Part shown: piece by piece, positions 1 to 12,966 of the stretch
Layout: every line of letters starts with the position of its first letter
Position numbering within the stretch: the first letter of the stretch is position 1
Assembly: GCF_001411555.2 (NCBI RefSeq)
Contig: NC_049904.1
Span: forward strand, 34,759,026-34,823,025
Direction of reading: 5' to 3'
From: Juglans regia
Taxonomy: Eukaryota > Streptophyta > Magnoliopsida > Fagales > Juglandaceae
Length of the DNA: 64,000 bases
The notes under the pieces: model-generated
The model's database searches: none
Told to the model about the DNA's origin: nothing
What the model saw: the letters and a program-made list of their open reading frames with translations, nothing else
Position numbers and translations under genes: made by a program

Positions 1-458
1 CATGCAAACGGCTAACGTGGAAAATTGAAAACGGTGTTGTTTTCAATTTCAATTTTTCACGTTTTCGCCGTTTGCCATTTCCATTTCCCCCCATTCCCCC
101 ATTCCTCCCTCATTCTCTGTGTTTCGAGTCTTCGACCCAATCCCCCTTCCTCTCTAGTATTGCTTCCTCTCTCTATGAACCTCTTTGTTTCTCACCCCAC
201 CAGTCGAAGCCCACCGGTGCCCTTCCACTCTAGCACATCGTCTCTGTGTCGTAGCTCGGCGTAGCGAGGTGAAGATCAAGCTCCAGAAGCCCACCGGCGC
301 CCTTCCACTCTAGCCCATTCGTCTTTGTGTTGCAACGCGGCAAGGCGAAGCCCTTCCACTCTGATTCCTTCCTTCCTCCCTCCCTCCTAACCCTAACCCA
401 AACCCAGCCCATCCCCTTCATCCCGAAACCCTAATCACAGCCAATATCCCTCATCCCG

Positions 459-499
459 AAACCCTAGCCCTAACCCTAACCCTAACCCTAACCCTAACC
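459..499. repeat. Short CCCTAA hexamer array (telomere-like) upstream of GRF gene
   Basis: Six-base CCCTAA units in tandem follow CCCGAAACCCTAG; similar short AACCCTAA runs occur at about 385-400. The unit is the six-base form, not the seven-base CCCTAAA of plant telomeres. MULE-2 has the same kind of array in the same place (58766-58908). Confidence 0.85.
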
Positions 500-1787
500 A
501 GCCCATTTCCCTCATCCTGAAATCCTAGCCATGACCCAGTTCATTAAGGAAGAAGGAAGAGAGTCGCCCTTGTCCGGTCTAGGTTGAAGGCAAGTACACA
601 TCATTTTAATTCCTTTTGTATTATGTTTTTTTATCGAGTTTTTAGTTTAAAAAATCCTATTTGGCAAATATCAAAAAATTAAGTAGGAGTTTGGTATGTT
701 TTTTTTGGTAGAGCATGACATTTATTCATGCAATGTTGACTGGTGTTATAGATTGCTCACAGTTGGTGCAAACTTAATATGTTTCTTGTTATTGGCTTTG
801 TGGTAAGACACTGCATGTGATGGGCACTATAGTTACACATGATAGGGTAAACATCTCAAGTTATGCTCTTAACTTGTCCACTTGAACGTTTGAGAAGTTT
901 CAAGCTCTGTGCAAGATGACTTGTAAGGAGAGTATGGGATTTGGCTCAATGGTCTATAGGACAGTTAGATAGCATCCTTGCCATGGATATATCCACCAAC
1001 TATTTTTTAATATTAAGAGATGTTATTTTGGGTCTTTAGTTCTTCCTTCTTGTTGGAGTAATTAATGTTTAATTTCTTTCTCTTGTTGTTCTAAGATCAT
1101 ATTTTATTATGCTTCTCATGATATTTAGAATTTGTTGTGCTAGTTGGATTTCATGTATGTATTGGAGTCATTGATTTAAGAAAACATTAATTTCTTTGGT
1201 CTATATGCATGCATGGTAGGACACATTAGACTTTGAAATTCAAGGAAATTATTAATTATATCCCTTGATAAGAAAATTAATAATGATAATGACAATTCTT
1301 GATAGGACGTACGGGTCTTTACAAATTATTCATTCAAGTAGTACTCATATATAATATCATGATCATATTTTTAGAAATTCATGCATGATTGGCCTCCATG
1401 CATGAATGCATATTTCGATCAACATATTTGATTAATTTCCAATTCAAAGACATGAATTTTAAGATGCTACAACGCACTTAATATTATTTTATTATTGGTG
1501 CATGTGAATTAGAAATAAAAACATGATACATATATATATATATATATATATACAAGTAACTTTAATTATATACGAAATAAAGTAGGTACTGATGATCATG
1601 ATCTAGCCCTAAATGCAATGAATGTCTTGAGATTCCTGACATGCATGTTTGCTAATAATTGTACAAGACTACATGCATGCATGCTGATTATGATCATCAA
1701 ATTAAAGACTGTTCTCATTAGCTTGGTCGCTAAGTTATGCAAATCATTAAACAGTACTCTTGCTAAAAAGGTGAGAAAAAACAATAT

Positions 1788-1883
1788 AAATGAGATGCAT
1801 AATATATATATATTTTTTATAAGTAAATGAGATGCATAATATATATATATTTTTTATAAGTAAATGAGATGCATAATATATAT
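1788..1883. repeat. 37-bp tandem repeat, about 2.6 copies
   Basis: The unit starts AAATGAGATGCATAATATAT and runs through a TTTTTTATAAGT end. Copies lie at 1788-1824 and 1825-1861, with a partial third at 1862-1883. The first two are essentially identical, so the duplication is recent. Confidence 0.9.
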
Positions 1884-2084
1884 CTTGTTGATTTGATCCT
1901 TTTTGTTCGATCTGGTTGGATTAATAAATGGATCATGCTAGTCGATCAACCATCAGTTGATTTTACTGTTGGACGTGACCGCTAGTTCATTCTTGCTATG
2001 CGTCGTGCTGTTTTTTCAGTGCTTCCCTTTATGTGTGTCTTTTGATATGCGTGCCTTTCATTTGTGATTCTGGTTCATGTTAGA

Positions 2085-2657
2085 ATGTTGTCGTCATCAT
2101 CACTGTTTTCTTCATCCGTTGGCAAACGTACTTTAGCATCGCCTTTGTGCTTCTGTGACGTTGAAGCTAATTTGAGATACTCAAATACTAAGGCAAATCT
2201 TGGAAGACCCTTCTTAGGGTGTCCAAAGTACAACACGAAGGTATCTACATGACTTATTTTTTATATAAGTTTAATGAATTGATTAATATTACATACGTCT
2301 AACATTTGAATTGTTTTTCTGTGCAGATATCAGGGATTACCACACTGTAATTATTTCAAGTGGGCAGATAGTGAGCAAGACATAAAGCTAGAAGAAAAAA
2401 AAAATGAAATGTCAAGGAAAACCGAGGAAGAGCTCCAAAAGAGACTCAGCGATATCGAAAATAAAGTAACTGAGCTCCTTAAGATAGTGGATGACATCAA
2501 GAAGATAGAGATGGTGCTATATAGTATATCTGAGGAGGTCCGGAAAAAGGAGTCGGTGCTTCTTGAGAGAGAAGCTGCCCTAAGGCGTTCACGCACGTTA
2601 TCTCGGATGTACTTTGGTGTTTTTATAGTTATTTTTTGCTATTTATACCTTTGGTAG
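2085..2657 (+). CDS. GRF-type zinc-finger, coiled-coil protein encoded by MULE-1
   Basis: Two exons, 2085-2240 and 2334-2657, joined in phase 0 across an 93-bp GT..AG intron, give 159 residues. The zinc finger is split by the intron: C22-x-C24 and GRPFLGCPKYNTK (C46) in exon 1, GLPHCNYFKW (C57, W62) in exon 2. This is the zf-GRF pattern, a nucleic-acid-binding finger. A charged, heptad-like helix follows (about residues 70-135), and the protein ends in a hydrophobic aromatic segment (MYFGVFIVIFCYLYLW) that could be a tail anchor. ATG 2085 is chosen because the MULE-2 copy starts at the equivalent Ser-rich position. The gene is convergent with the transposase, like mudrB with mudrA in MuDR. 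Function is unknown. The reading frame is open, with no disabling change seen. Confidence 0.72.
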
Positions 2658-3386
2658 TGGTTTATGTTACATCTTATTCGGAAGTTGTAAGTTAAGTGTT
2701 ATTAGTTATTTAGTGCTATAGGTTATTAGTTATTTAGTGCTGTAAATCTTTAGTTGAAGTGTTATTACAAAATTGAATTATTAGTTAAGTGTTATTTAAG
2801 GTGTTATAAGTTATTTAATTTGTATAATTAGATTTGTATAATTAATATAAGGTCTTATAAGTTATTTAATTGAAAAAGCCACCTGAATTGTATATACGTG
2901 AATAAGCCACCTACACTGGTTGGCCAACAACTAAAGAAGCCATCCAATTGACCATTTGTCTTTGAAACCTGTAGCATGGCAATTTCAGGCATGGCAATTA
3001 GGGACTTACTCAAACCTGTTGTATCACTACTAATATTAATATAAGTAACAATAAAATCTGCACACCCATCCAAAAATAACCGTGAAATAGTATCACTTTT
3101 GAAGCTATGTGAATATAACAAAATTACAAAAACTTTAACCACCAACCTTCCTACTTACAAGATAATTACAAAAACCTGCAACAATACATTTATACCTTCC
3201 TTCTTACAAAATACTTACAAAATAAATACAAGTCAATGCCACTTAGCATACATAAATGGTAAACCTTGATTTTTCTTATTCCCGCAATCATCATTCCTAA
3301 TGTTAAAGGAATCGAACGGTTATTTTTAATTCTCCCAATGTTAAAACATTCACCTGTTTGGCTTTCCCTCTGACTTGGACTTTCTT
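2658..3386. other. Convergent intergenic region of MULE-1
   Basis: No coding region. Positions 2690-2850 hold degenerate AT-rich repeats built on TTAGTTATTTAGTGCT and GTGTTAT words. The rest is the 3' flank of the transposase, possibly including remnants of its C-terminal exons. Confidence 0.5.
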
Positions 3387-6205
3387 CTATTTGGCTTTAA
3401 CTTTTCGTATGTTTGTCTCCATCCTAGATGCTCTCCTCAGAGATAGGGGTCTTCCTTTCCCTTTGACAACAAGTGGACTCTTGACTTGTTGTGAACCAGC
3501 AACTGCAGTTGTGTCCAGTGTCATATAACCAGCATTCGAATCTGTTATGGGCAAAGAACTGTTTAAATATGACATCATTAAACAACAGAAATTAAGTAAT
3601 TTTTTTCCTTCCTTCATAAGTAGGAATTAAGTACTTATAAAGAACTAAACAAGATAATAGACTTTAAAAATCGTCACATTCAAACCTGTGTGGGTCAAAG
3701 ATCTGTTGCGTGTTTGCTCGAGATAACATTCAGTCATCTCATTTATCCTGTTCTTTGCATCTTCGAATTGCTCATTAGATTCCGTCGCATATGTAATCAT
3801 CCCATAACACATATTCAACAAAATTGAATATCTATTACCATTAGGCCTCTGATCCCCTGCGTCATAGTTACTGCAGATTAACGTGTATCGCCTCTTGATG
3901 TCCTTTCTCCATCGGTCTAAAATGTACCAGTTTGGCAATGATTTTATACCGTTAGATTTGAATACGGCCAAAATATGCCTACACAGTATCCCCTCATCTG
4001 AAATAACCCACATGAACACTTAGCATTGCAGTCTTCTTCATGAAAGTCCACTGAATATGTAACCATTTTACTGAACTCCTCAATACGAACTTCATCTTTT
4101 ACCAAATAACTCTTCATTACACCATTCGATGTAAGTAGATATGGATTCAAATCAAGCACACCTATTACTTGCTGCTGTACTTCTCTAAATTTAGCGTTAG
4201 TATACAACTCTTGAAATTTCTTTTCAATTGGAGATCTCGATACACAGGGAATGACCTGGCTAAATGATTGGAATTCCGCATGATTTTCATTCTCAATTTT
4301 CTTATTCAGCGCATTGTCAAACTGGTCGACAAACTCCTTCAAGTTTGTTTTTAAATGAACATAACCGTCAAAAAAAGCATTCATACTCTCGCTGCGTTGG
4401 GTTGTACTCATTCCAGCCCAAAAGTGCTCTTTAAGGAAAACCGGTACCCAATGCTCACACGCCGCATATAAACTTTTCAACCATGGATTCTCATGTAAGT
4501 CGTATGTGTTAATAAACTTGGCCCAACATTTTTCAAACTCCTCAATAGTTTGTGTGTCGTACACACATTTCATTAGTCGAGTTTTCAGCCCACTTCTGTA
4601 TGCAGCATATGACCCAAGCTTCTCAGAGACTTTCTTCAGTATATGCCATAGGCATAATCTATGTCGAGTTTCTGGAAAGACAGTAGCAATTGTATTTTTC
4701 GTTGCTCTGTCTTGATCAGTAATAATAGCCATTGGAGCTATACCGTCCATACACTGTAACCAGGTTTGAAATAACCATGTAAAGGTCTCCGTGTCCTCAC
4801 TGGAAATTAACCCAGCTCTCAAAAGAATCGACTGTCCGTGATGGTTTACACCAACAAATGGTGCAAATGACATCCCATACCTATTCGTCAGGTATGTGGT
4901 GTCGAATGTAACTATGTCACCAAAATACTGGTAGACTGCCCGACTACGTGGATCTGCCCAAAAAATATTTTTTAACCTTCCTTCATCGTCTAAATCCATC
5001 AATGCAAAAAATCCGTTATTCTTGTACTGCATCCTCATAAAATAATCTTGAAGTGATCCAGCACCACCTGCGCCAAGTCGTAGATGTCGTGCTTTGTCGA
5101 TGTAATTGCAACAATCCTTTTCCAAAAATGGAAGGTTCTCAAAGCCATCTACTCCAACGACAAGAGATTCGTAACTCTTATTCAGTTGGATTCCAGCTAA
5201 ATCGTTTGTGTCTAGGACTCTTTTAACAGAGTCACTCACTTCTCTATTACATCGAAAGAAGCGGGATTTCATTGGGTTGAGATCGTGATTATGTGTATTA
5301 TGGACTGTTGTCAACCACATCTTTCTCTCAACTCTTAAGGCATTAATCATTGCCTTACAGTCCGTTTTTCCCGTCGGACCTGGGTTGGCGAGATTGGAAC
5401 TCTTATTTCGGGCCTTCCTTCCCCATGCACAACAAGGGTGACATATCTGACACTCTGATCCTCTGACCTCTCACTCATTTGTGTCATCACTCAAAACCCA
5501 CATTTTTTACCATAATGCTTATAATAGCTAAACAACTCTTCAAATGAATTGAACTCCATCCCCGGCTTTGATTCCTCAACGATATCATCACCTCCAACGA
5601 TAGCACTGCCTGTGGTGTACCAGTAATGCCATGGTTAGTTGGTATACCGGTAGTGCCATCGTCAGTTTCCCGTTCATCTGGTCTATCCACCAAAATTTCT
5701 TCATCTACTTTAGCAGAAGTACATGGCGCTTCAGTTTGCAGACAATCGGGTCTATCTTCTTCACCAACTCCTGCGCTTGTTCCAAAGCTTGTACCGATAA
5801 ATGGTCTCGGAGGTTCCATCCCAAATTGAAATGGGTAATCAACATTAGCTTAAAACAAAAAAACTAAAACATTTAATTTGTTTAAAAAATTATTATCTTA
5901 TAACTAAAAAACAATAAAAGAGTTGAAAAATCACGTGAATATTGCTTGGATTATTGGTTCCATCTAGATATGGCAAGAAAGCTGGTGACCATGCAGACAT
6001 TGGTCTTAAATAACCGTGCATGTAATTTTGATAGTTTAGTATACTAGTTTGAGGGATGTCCTAACAAAATAATAATATTATTAATAATTATAATGTTAAA
6101 CATTGAGCTGCAATTAATTTTCTTAATTATGAAACAACATACTGAGTTTGACGGATTTGAGCTAAATGGTGTACGCGAAAATGGGTGTTCTTCTCCTTTT
6201 CCCAT
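3387..6205 (-). pseudogene. FAR1-related MULE transposase (MURA type), broken
   Basis: Homologous to the MULE-2 copy and to FAR1-RELATED SEQUENCE proteins. Exon 1 is 6143-6205 (start ATG 6205), exon 2 is about 5935-6060, and a large exon runs from about 5846. Order: FAR1-type DNA-binding region, then the transposase core (VTFDTTYLTNRYGM, ITDQDRA, CLWHILKK, STTQRSESMNAFFDGY), then a SWIM zinc finger (CSCGLFQMRG, with the C and H of its second half lying past a frameshift). The two aspartates of the first two motifs are likely catalytic. Breaks: an in-frame TGA just after KKCGF near 5485-5495, frameshifts around 5350-5450, a frameshift inside the SWIM finger near 3990, and a stop after KVKAK at 3387-3389 where MULE-2 reads on. 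The acceptor before the large exon also looks weak. It cannot make a complete enzyme. Confidence 0.85.
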
Positions 6206-7246
6206 GCCCTATACAAGTTGTTCAATATCCAATGTCAGTCTTTGATAAGTTATCAAGAAAATTACTTCAATCAACTAGAAGACTAATATTGTACATATTG
6301 CTTTCAAGAAAAAAAAACTGATAAAAATTTGCTTAGCATCAAATACTGTTTACACATGCCAGAGATGATTGATGCCTCTCTTCTCAACTAAATCATCCAC
6401 CGATTGTTTTTTCAGAACAATTCAAATTTAACTAACGTACATGAGGGAACAAAATAATAATCTAGCACCCAAGATCATTGTTTAAAGGTCATTCCAAACA
6501 TTTTGTATATTTGACGACAACTAAACCATAATAATTAAACCACAATATCAATATTTAACCACTAAATTAATTTTTCAGCGAACAAATTTCCACATAAACA
6601 ACTCTATTCAATGCAAAAATTTTGAATTTAACAATATCAAATCTAAATCACAACAGGCTGTGTAAGGAAAAAAATAACTAAATTACAACAGAAAAAACCA
6701 ACTAAAGCATAACATGTGTGGAACAAAACAACTAATCTGTGGAAGAAAAAAACCACCTAAATCAACAATAGCAATGGAAGAAAAAAAACAAGCAAATCAT
6801 GACATGCTTCATTGTTTATCAGTGACCACAACATTTAATCAAATGCAAAGTTAAAATTTCAGATCAAAGTAGAGATGAAGATGACCCACAGTGCGACCGT
6901 ATGGGGACGAAGATGACCCGTGAAACTGACCCATGTCGCTGGCCCACTAAGCTGACTCGAGCTGATGGCCCACGAACCTGACCCAGCCCAACGCAGACCG
7001 GCCTTGACCCAGCCCAACGCACCCACCGACATTCTCTGGGTTTCAATTTGCAGACCAAACTCGCTCGCACAATATTTCTCCAAATCGCCCGACACATGCA
7101 CAAAGCTGAACGAGCGGGAAATGAAATGAACCTGGGTCTCCGCTTTTCATCTTCGCTTCGTTTCGTTTTTTTTTAACGACTAACGTGGCATGATGCCATG
7201 TCAGCCGACTACACGCCGTCTGCGTAAGACGACTGTGCATAGCAAT
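6206..7246. other. MULE-1 transposase 5' flank and terminal inverted repeat
   Basis: No other coding region found. AT-rich from 6206 to 6850, then GC-richer subterminal DNA from 6880 to 7246 ending in the terminal repeat. Open frames at 6859-7240 overlap in several frames and show no recognisable domain, so I treat them as chance. Confidence 0.55.
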
Positions 7247-7912
7247 ACTGAAAGCTCAAATATCAGTTCTCCAGAAAGATTGGAGGGGGACGCATGATAT
7301 AGAATTGATACACACCTACAAGTCAGAAGGCTCCCCAATTCAGACTAGTTTGGATTAACATGGGGGTGGACCGTACTTGATTATCTTATTTCGTGGGGAT
7401 AGCCGGAAATTGCACTGAACCCACCACGATTTCAAAATGTTAAGAAGGAAAGCTTGCTGTTAAAATAATGGAGTAATTTAACCAAATTGACCTAAACCAT
7501 CAGGCAAACCCACCATTGATTAGAATGCATTAGCAGTTGCACTGAATCTCATACCGCCCCCCAATTTATCATTTGTGTGTGTGTGTGTGTGACAGAGAGA
7601 GAGAAGGATTTTGGGGGCTGTTTGATACGTTTACATTCAACTTATCTGTAAAGCAGACAATTTACACGAAAGCTGTTCTCAAATATACATAGTCGTTTGC
7701 TTCCTCCCAAAAAAAAAAAAAAAAAACCGACTCAAACAAGGACAACAGCTTCAGCTACATCACTTAAGAATCATATTCTTTTTTTAGAAGAAAGAGGAGG
7801 AGCGAGGGAGAGGGAGAGCTGCAACCACCAGAGCAGTTCATAGTCTATCATTTTGAACGATGAGGTCTTTTCTACACCCAATTTCTCTAAAACAAGACCG
7901 TAAAGTTCCACC
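7247..7912. other. Spacer between MULE-1 and APRL gene; short microsatellites
   Basis: No gene seen. Contains (GT)n at about 7574-7591 followed by (GA)n, and an A tract at about 7708-7726. The segment nearest 7912 is the probable 3' untranslated region of the minus-strand APRL gene. Confidence 0.5.
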
Positions 7913-10900
7913 TTAAGTCGACGATCTAGCTGATGATTCACCCAAAGCGACAGAGGCCAAGGAAGAAGCCCAAACACGAGCATTCTTTGCACCTTCGTGG
8001 AAGTTCTTGGTCTTGCATAGCCTCAGCTTGGTCCAAACCCTCCGTACATCAATCATGTGAAGGATACGTCCCATTATTTGGCTTGTTTCACCAAATATTT
8101 CCAGGTTGAAATGGGGAATATATGTGACCCAAAATGCTTCAAAACGAGATAAGACTGCTGGGAATATGTATACAAGTAGCTTCAAGCAGAGGAACGATAT
8201 AGAGAAGACCAAGTACGGTTCCCTCTTTGAGACCTCTTTCAACCACCTATTTGATGACAGGAAATTGGATGTATCTCCACTCTCCAAGCAGATTGGTTGA
8301 TCCTCAGCAAAATCTTGAACTGGTTCAAGGCCTGACATACAGAGAGATGCATCATGTAGTTGATCTTAGAAACATCAAGTCACGGGAAATGCACATTAAT
8401 CAGTTTCTTTGCTGCTCCTTTAACCAATGAGTTGCAGTCGCAGATCTAGGATTGAGTTCTTATTTTCCTTTTTTTATCCTTTTACTGATGTAAAAAAAAA
8501 AAAAAAAGATACCAGGGTGTGGGGGGAATTTAAACACATTATCCATGACCCAGGAGAACCATTTTAGATTAGGGCAAGCAAAGAAAAAAGTAGCAACTGG
8601 ATCAGCTTAATCTAGCCGAATGCATTATTTTAAAATATGGTAAAAAATTACTTGGATCGGAGAAAACGGTGACTAAGTGATGTGGAATTTAGCATACACA
8701 AAAAGAGCATATAGAGGATGATCGGATGATCCAACAGCGAACCCAACAAATATAAATTTAGTGGAAGGTTATTAACTGGTGTAACATTGCAAAAAGTAAC
8801 TTACCAAAAAAAAAAAAAGACATTGCGAAGAGTAAATATTGATATAACCTGAACTCAACCCTGCATATATGTATGTACATACACAAAAATATGTATCTTT
8901 TTGTTTGCTCAGGATAACCTTACCTGTAGTCTTCTTATAAAATTGAACAAGTGACGAGAGAATTTTGGGCCCATGATATCGCACCCTTGATGTCTTGTTC
9001 ACCATTAATATGGATGGCCAGCTATGGATTCCAAATCTTGAAAATATGCTGCAATACAACACGCCTAAACTCAGACAAATAACATCCAGGTTTCTAAGTC
9101 AAACTCTTATTTCCATCGGCATCATTCAGGTTACATTAAGAAGGTCAATTGCATACAATAGAACTTGCATGTCACAATTTTAAATTCAATTAACATGCCA
9201 AACCCTTTTTAATGTTTTTGTTGTGTGGGTGTGGGTGTGGGTGTGTGTGTGTGTGTGTGTTGGGGCTTTAATGACATGGCAAAAAATAAAAGAAGACAAT
9301 TGATAGTTTATCTTCTAAATAATCTTGCACCACTTACCCAACAATATAGAATCAACTCAGCCATGGTTAGAAGATAGAATGCCACAGAAAATTAATATGG
9401 ACATCATTACACTCACGCACGTGGGGAAGGGGGAGGGGGAGGGGGAGGGGGAGGAGGAGGAGGGCTTTCTAGAAATGATTCCAAGAAGATACGATCATGA
9501 TTCGATTCCAAGAAGATACGATCATGATTCGCAAGGCTAAAAAATATTAACTCAACAATCATGCCCTCACTCATATACATTGCCCATCCCTGGGCAATCA
9601 CATTATGTTATGCCCAACACATAAAGGACAGCCAATCTTTCACCAGGTACATTTGCTTCATGGTAGCACTGCCATTTTTCAACCCCAAAATGAAAACATT
9701 AAAAAAGCAGGTCAAGCAAGTAGCGTCACACCTCGGCATGGCTGAAGATTTCTCAACTGTCAAATGTTCTATCTGCGGAAACATGGAACTGAGGGTTTTA
9801 TAAGCAGGTAGTACACTGCAAGAGAATGGGCACCTAGAAGCATAGAAGAGTACAGAAGTATATCCATTCCTCCCTTTGGAAGCCAAAGCTCTATCAAGGA
9901 AGTCTCCATCCACCTAGAGATAACAAAATAAAGATAAGGAAATGTCAAAATGCACTCCTTTACAGAAACAAATCTATAGTAACATGTCTCATCGGTAATT
10001 ATGCAAGTACGAGCAATCAGGCTATACAATTCTTGAATATTTGTACCATTCCCTCATTAATTTTCTCCATAACAGCAGGAAAAACTTAGATATCAATACT
10101 ACGAACAGGAAATTAAACAATGGAAAGTATGCTTAACATTCATGAAACACACTAAATGGTTGAGATCTATGACTAAAGAAAATTAAAGAGGAACGAAAAC
10201 CATGGTATAAACATCCATCCCCTTCTCCTTCTTTCAATTTCTCTACCCTACCAAATACGACAACATGGAAATCTGTTTTCCATTTTCCTTCCACCCTCTT
10301 CCATCCTTCCGCTTTTCCTCCCGACCAAATATGCTCTAAAGACCATTTTGACAGATTATTCAGTGGCTAAAAGGCTAGGGAATACTGCAAAGGTTTAAGG
10401 TTTCAAGTGTAGAAGGAATAGGATATGGTTCAGGGTTGTGAGTTGTGAAGAAAAAAGAGAATTCTGTTTAGTGGCCATGTGAATAATGATGTAAATTGTA
10501 GCATCACACTAATTTGGGTACCTAAAGAAAGAACACACAAGACCAACATGCCTCAATAATCAAAGCACTTGATATTCAATTATTCAAATCTCTGAATTCT
10601 TAAGATACATTGAGCACACATATAGACTCTCTTGACCCACCCTACTGAGAATTTCTTTCCCCTTTTGTCCTACCTACTAAGAATCTAAATTGACTAATAC
10701 GTTAAAATCATAATAACAGACAAGCTCCAAAAAAGTTCTTTGACCCGAAACTAATTACCAACCCCAATTATCAACCAAGCCTCAAAGCAATATCATGTCT
10801 TCTGAAATTTGATTTTGATAAGTCATGTCTTCTGAAATTTAACCTACACCCACACGTCAAGCCACAATGGTGAGAGCTAAAAGTATGCGTGTTTTGCATA

Positions 10901-11971
10901 TTGTTTTACTACATCGTGTGTTTTTCACCCATCATGGGTACTAGCAAGCCTAGACTGAACCCTAAACTGTTCATCAAAGACTTTTCCAAGCAGCAAACAC
11001 CCTGATGTAAATTGTAATCACCAACCCTTGCAACTTGAACTGAATAAAAAAAAAAAATTCCCTCCCAAACTCTTTACGGGCAAAACATTGATGTTAGATA
11101 GCCCAAGGCCATGTCAAATATACACTTCCGCCCACCCATATTCATCGATTTGCCCCTCCATAAGAACTAAATTCAAACCTTCCAGAATACGAATATATTC
11201 AAAGCCATACTTCTTGAGAGAGCTTTGAAAAGTCTAATTTAAATGGCAACCAGAGAAAACTACATTAATAAAAAATAGAGAAAGTTAAAGAAGAAAGGTC
11301 CACATAGAGAAGCATTTAGTAACAACCCAATACTGAATTCACCTCTTCCTTTCCGAAAATTAGGTTATAAATCAAAACTAGGGAAGTTCCAAAAATTTTA
11401 TCGTACCAGTTTAGAAGCATCCTAACATTCAAAAGAGAAACTTATAGAAAAAAAAAAAAAAACATTAAAAAGTGAACCATCATCGAAAACAGATTCCAAT
11501 TCTCAACAAAATTTTGCACCGCAATGTCGACTACACACAATCAAAACCCAATACTCTCAACAAGAAAATACCAACGACGCTTTGCATTAAAAAAACCTAG
11601 AAACAAAAATCACCCAAGATCAAGCACAAATTCTCATAACCCACAAATCAACAAATCAAATACAGCATGCAGGAGTATACAAATATACAACCATAAAAGG
11701 TTATTATAATAACCGAACAAATATTTTTAATACTTAAAAATTATAAAAAAAAAACACAGAAAATCAGAGCGGAAGTGTAAAAATAAAAAAGAACGGAAAT
11801 GAGAGAGCGTACCTGGAGAGGTGGGTTGGGGGAGATCGAAAGAGGGCATTGAGATTGAAGACCGTAGAGAAAAAAATTCGATTCTTTAGGGCACAACACC
11901 GAGGACGAAGACGCCAATCGCAGCCAAGCGAAGAGAGTGATGTAGAGGAAGACAAGGGAAGCAACAGCCAT
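7913..11971 (-). CDS. APRL: 5'-adenylylsulfate reductase-like (APRL5/7-type) membrane thioredoxin-fold protein
   Basis: Four exons on the minus strand, all with GT..AG borders and compatible phases: 11813-11971, 9732-9913, 8924-9048 and 7913-8331 (885 bp, 294 residues). Residues 1-27 look like a signal peptide ending near SSSSVLC. A thioredoxin-like fold follows: VLFYASRCPFSC at about 74-85, GIHSWPSI with the expected cis-Pro at P125, and VRYHGPK. A hydrophobic membrane segment lies in exon 4 (LVFSISFLCLKLLVYIF), then a basic tail containing AKNARVWASSLASV. Length and order match the plant APRL5/APRL7 group, which lack the sulfonucleotide-reductase domain and are thought to be secretory-pathway thiol proteins, probably not APS reductases. 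Odd point: the residue before the first cysteine is Arg where Trp is usual, and the cysteines are C-x3-C. Confidence 0.9.
9219..9530. repeat. Simple repeats in APRL intron 2
   Basis: A (GT)n/(GGGTGT)n tract at about 9222-9261, a (GGGGGA)n tract at about 9424-9462, and a perfect 27-bp tandem duplication (unit begins GATTCCAAGAAGATACGATC) at 9477-9503 and 9504-9530. Confidence 0.9.
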
Positions 11972-12323
11972 AAGAGGAAAAGGGTATGCAGAGAATCAAC
12001 AAGAACAGTGGGGGCAAAACGGGGAGAGGAAGATTCTGGGGGTATTGAGAACGAACACAAACGAAAAAAAGGGAGGGTAAGGATGGGGGGTTTTCCTGTC
12101 TCGACTTTCTCCCTCTCTTAGCTTTGCTGTTATCCTTGTTTCTGTGTTCTCCGTTTGTTTTCTTTTCTCGACTCTCTATGCTATGGCTTATGGTAATTGG
12201 GGTCGGTACTTTGGAGGGAGTGCGCTGGTGATTGACCGAGTGGCGTTATCTGATCTGATCTGACCTGAGAGCCTCACCGATTCCAAATTTTTCGCAGCTC
12301 TTGCAAGCGCCTTCGTCTTCGCG

Positions 12324-12354
<31 letters not shown>

Positions 12355-12404
12355 GATGCTGATAAGGCTTGTTTTGACAGTTAAATGACATGAGGTATTT
12401 GTAA
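11972..12404. other. Upstream region of APRL gene with (AT)n tract
   Basis: Purine-rich leader next to the start codon, then about 12323-12349 a perfect (AT)n microsatellite. No clear TATA box could be separated from the AT tract. No other gene seen. Confidence 0.45.
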
Positions 12405-12963
12405 GAGCACTCTCATTGGAATAGTTAAATTAAAGTATATTTTTTATGAATGTAAGATGAATTTAATTTTTAGCTATTCCATTTATATAAATCTCTATAT
12501 TGGAATAGTCATTTTTTCATTATATGACAATAAAATAATATAAGATGAATTTAATTTTGACTATTCACATCAAATCTCCAAATTGAATTATCTATTTATT
12601 CATTATATAGTAATGAGTAATTAATAATTTTAAAAATTTTTTAATTATGAATTTATTTTATTTTTTCATATTTTACTATTTATAATATTATATATTATTT
12701 TGTAATTGTATTCTAATTATATTTTTTCAATTGTCATTTAAAATGGAGAGAGAAATAATTAATATTAAAAGGAAAGAGAAAGAAATAATATAAAAATGAT
12801 TTGATGAATGAATAGTGTCTTCCAAATTTAGAAATTAGTTTGGATATTACTGTAGCTATATTCCAAATATTTGGAATATAGCTAATTCAATGTGAGCAAT
12901 TTATCCACCTAATAGCTAAATTCTCATTGGATTTAACTTTTAGCTAATCCAATGAGAATGCTC
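12405..12963. mobile_element. Tourist-like MITE with TAA duplication
   Basis: Terminal inverted repeats GAGCACTCTCATTGGAATAG (left) and the complement of CTAATCCAATGAGAATGCTC (right) differ at only a few bases. A TAA target-site duplication flanks the element (12402-12404 and 12964-12966). The 559-bp interior is AT-rich and non-coding. The TAA duplication is typical of PIF/Harbinger-derived elements. Confidence 0.85.
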
Positions 12964-12966
12964 TAA

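Larger units (their letters stand above)
1..2084. other. MULE-1 subterminal and 5' DNA of the GRF gene
   Basis: No supported coding region. Positions 60-540 are C/T-rich and hold the CCCTAA repeats. The stretch 600-2000 is AT-rich, with an (AT)n tract at about 1529-1552. It probably contains the promoter and 5' untranslated region of the GRF gene. Confidence 0.6.
1..7246 (-). mobile_element. MULE-1: MuDR-like Mutator element, left tip outside window
   Basis: A Mutator-like DNA transposon with two convergent genes: a GRF zinc-finger gene (+) and a FAR1-type MULE transposase (-). The right end at about 7246 is placed by comparing its reverse complement with the left end of MULE-2: both begin A(A/T)TGCTA, then have a CAATCGTC or CAGTCGTC motif, then GGCTGAC followed by a CCACGT motif. 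At the left, the first bases of the window (AACGTGG followed by AACGG) match subterminal DNA of the GRF-side end of MULE-2, so roughly 35 bp of the terminal repeat should lie outside the window. The target-site duplication therefore cannot be checked. Strand is given for the transposase. Confidence 0.8.

Noticed and set aside
6859..7240. Overlapping open frames on the minus strand near the MULE-1 right end
   Set aside because: Three frames overlap in GC-richer subterminal DNA and none shows a domain; they are best explained by composition.
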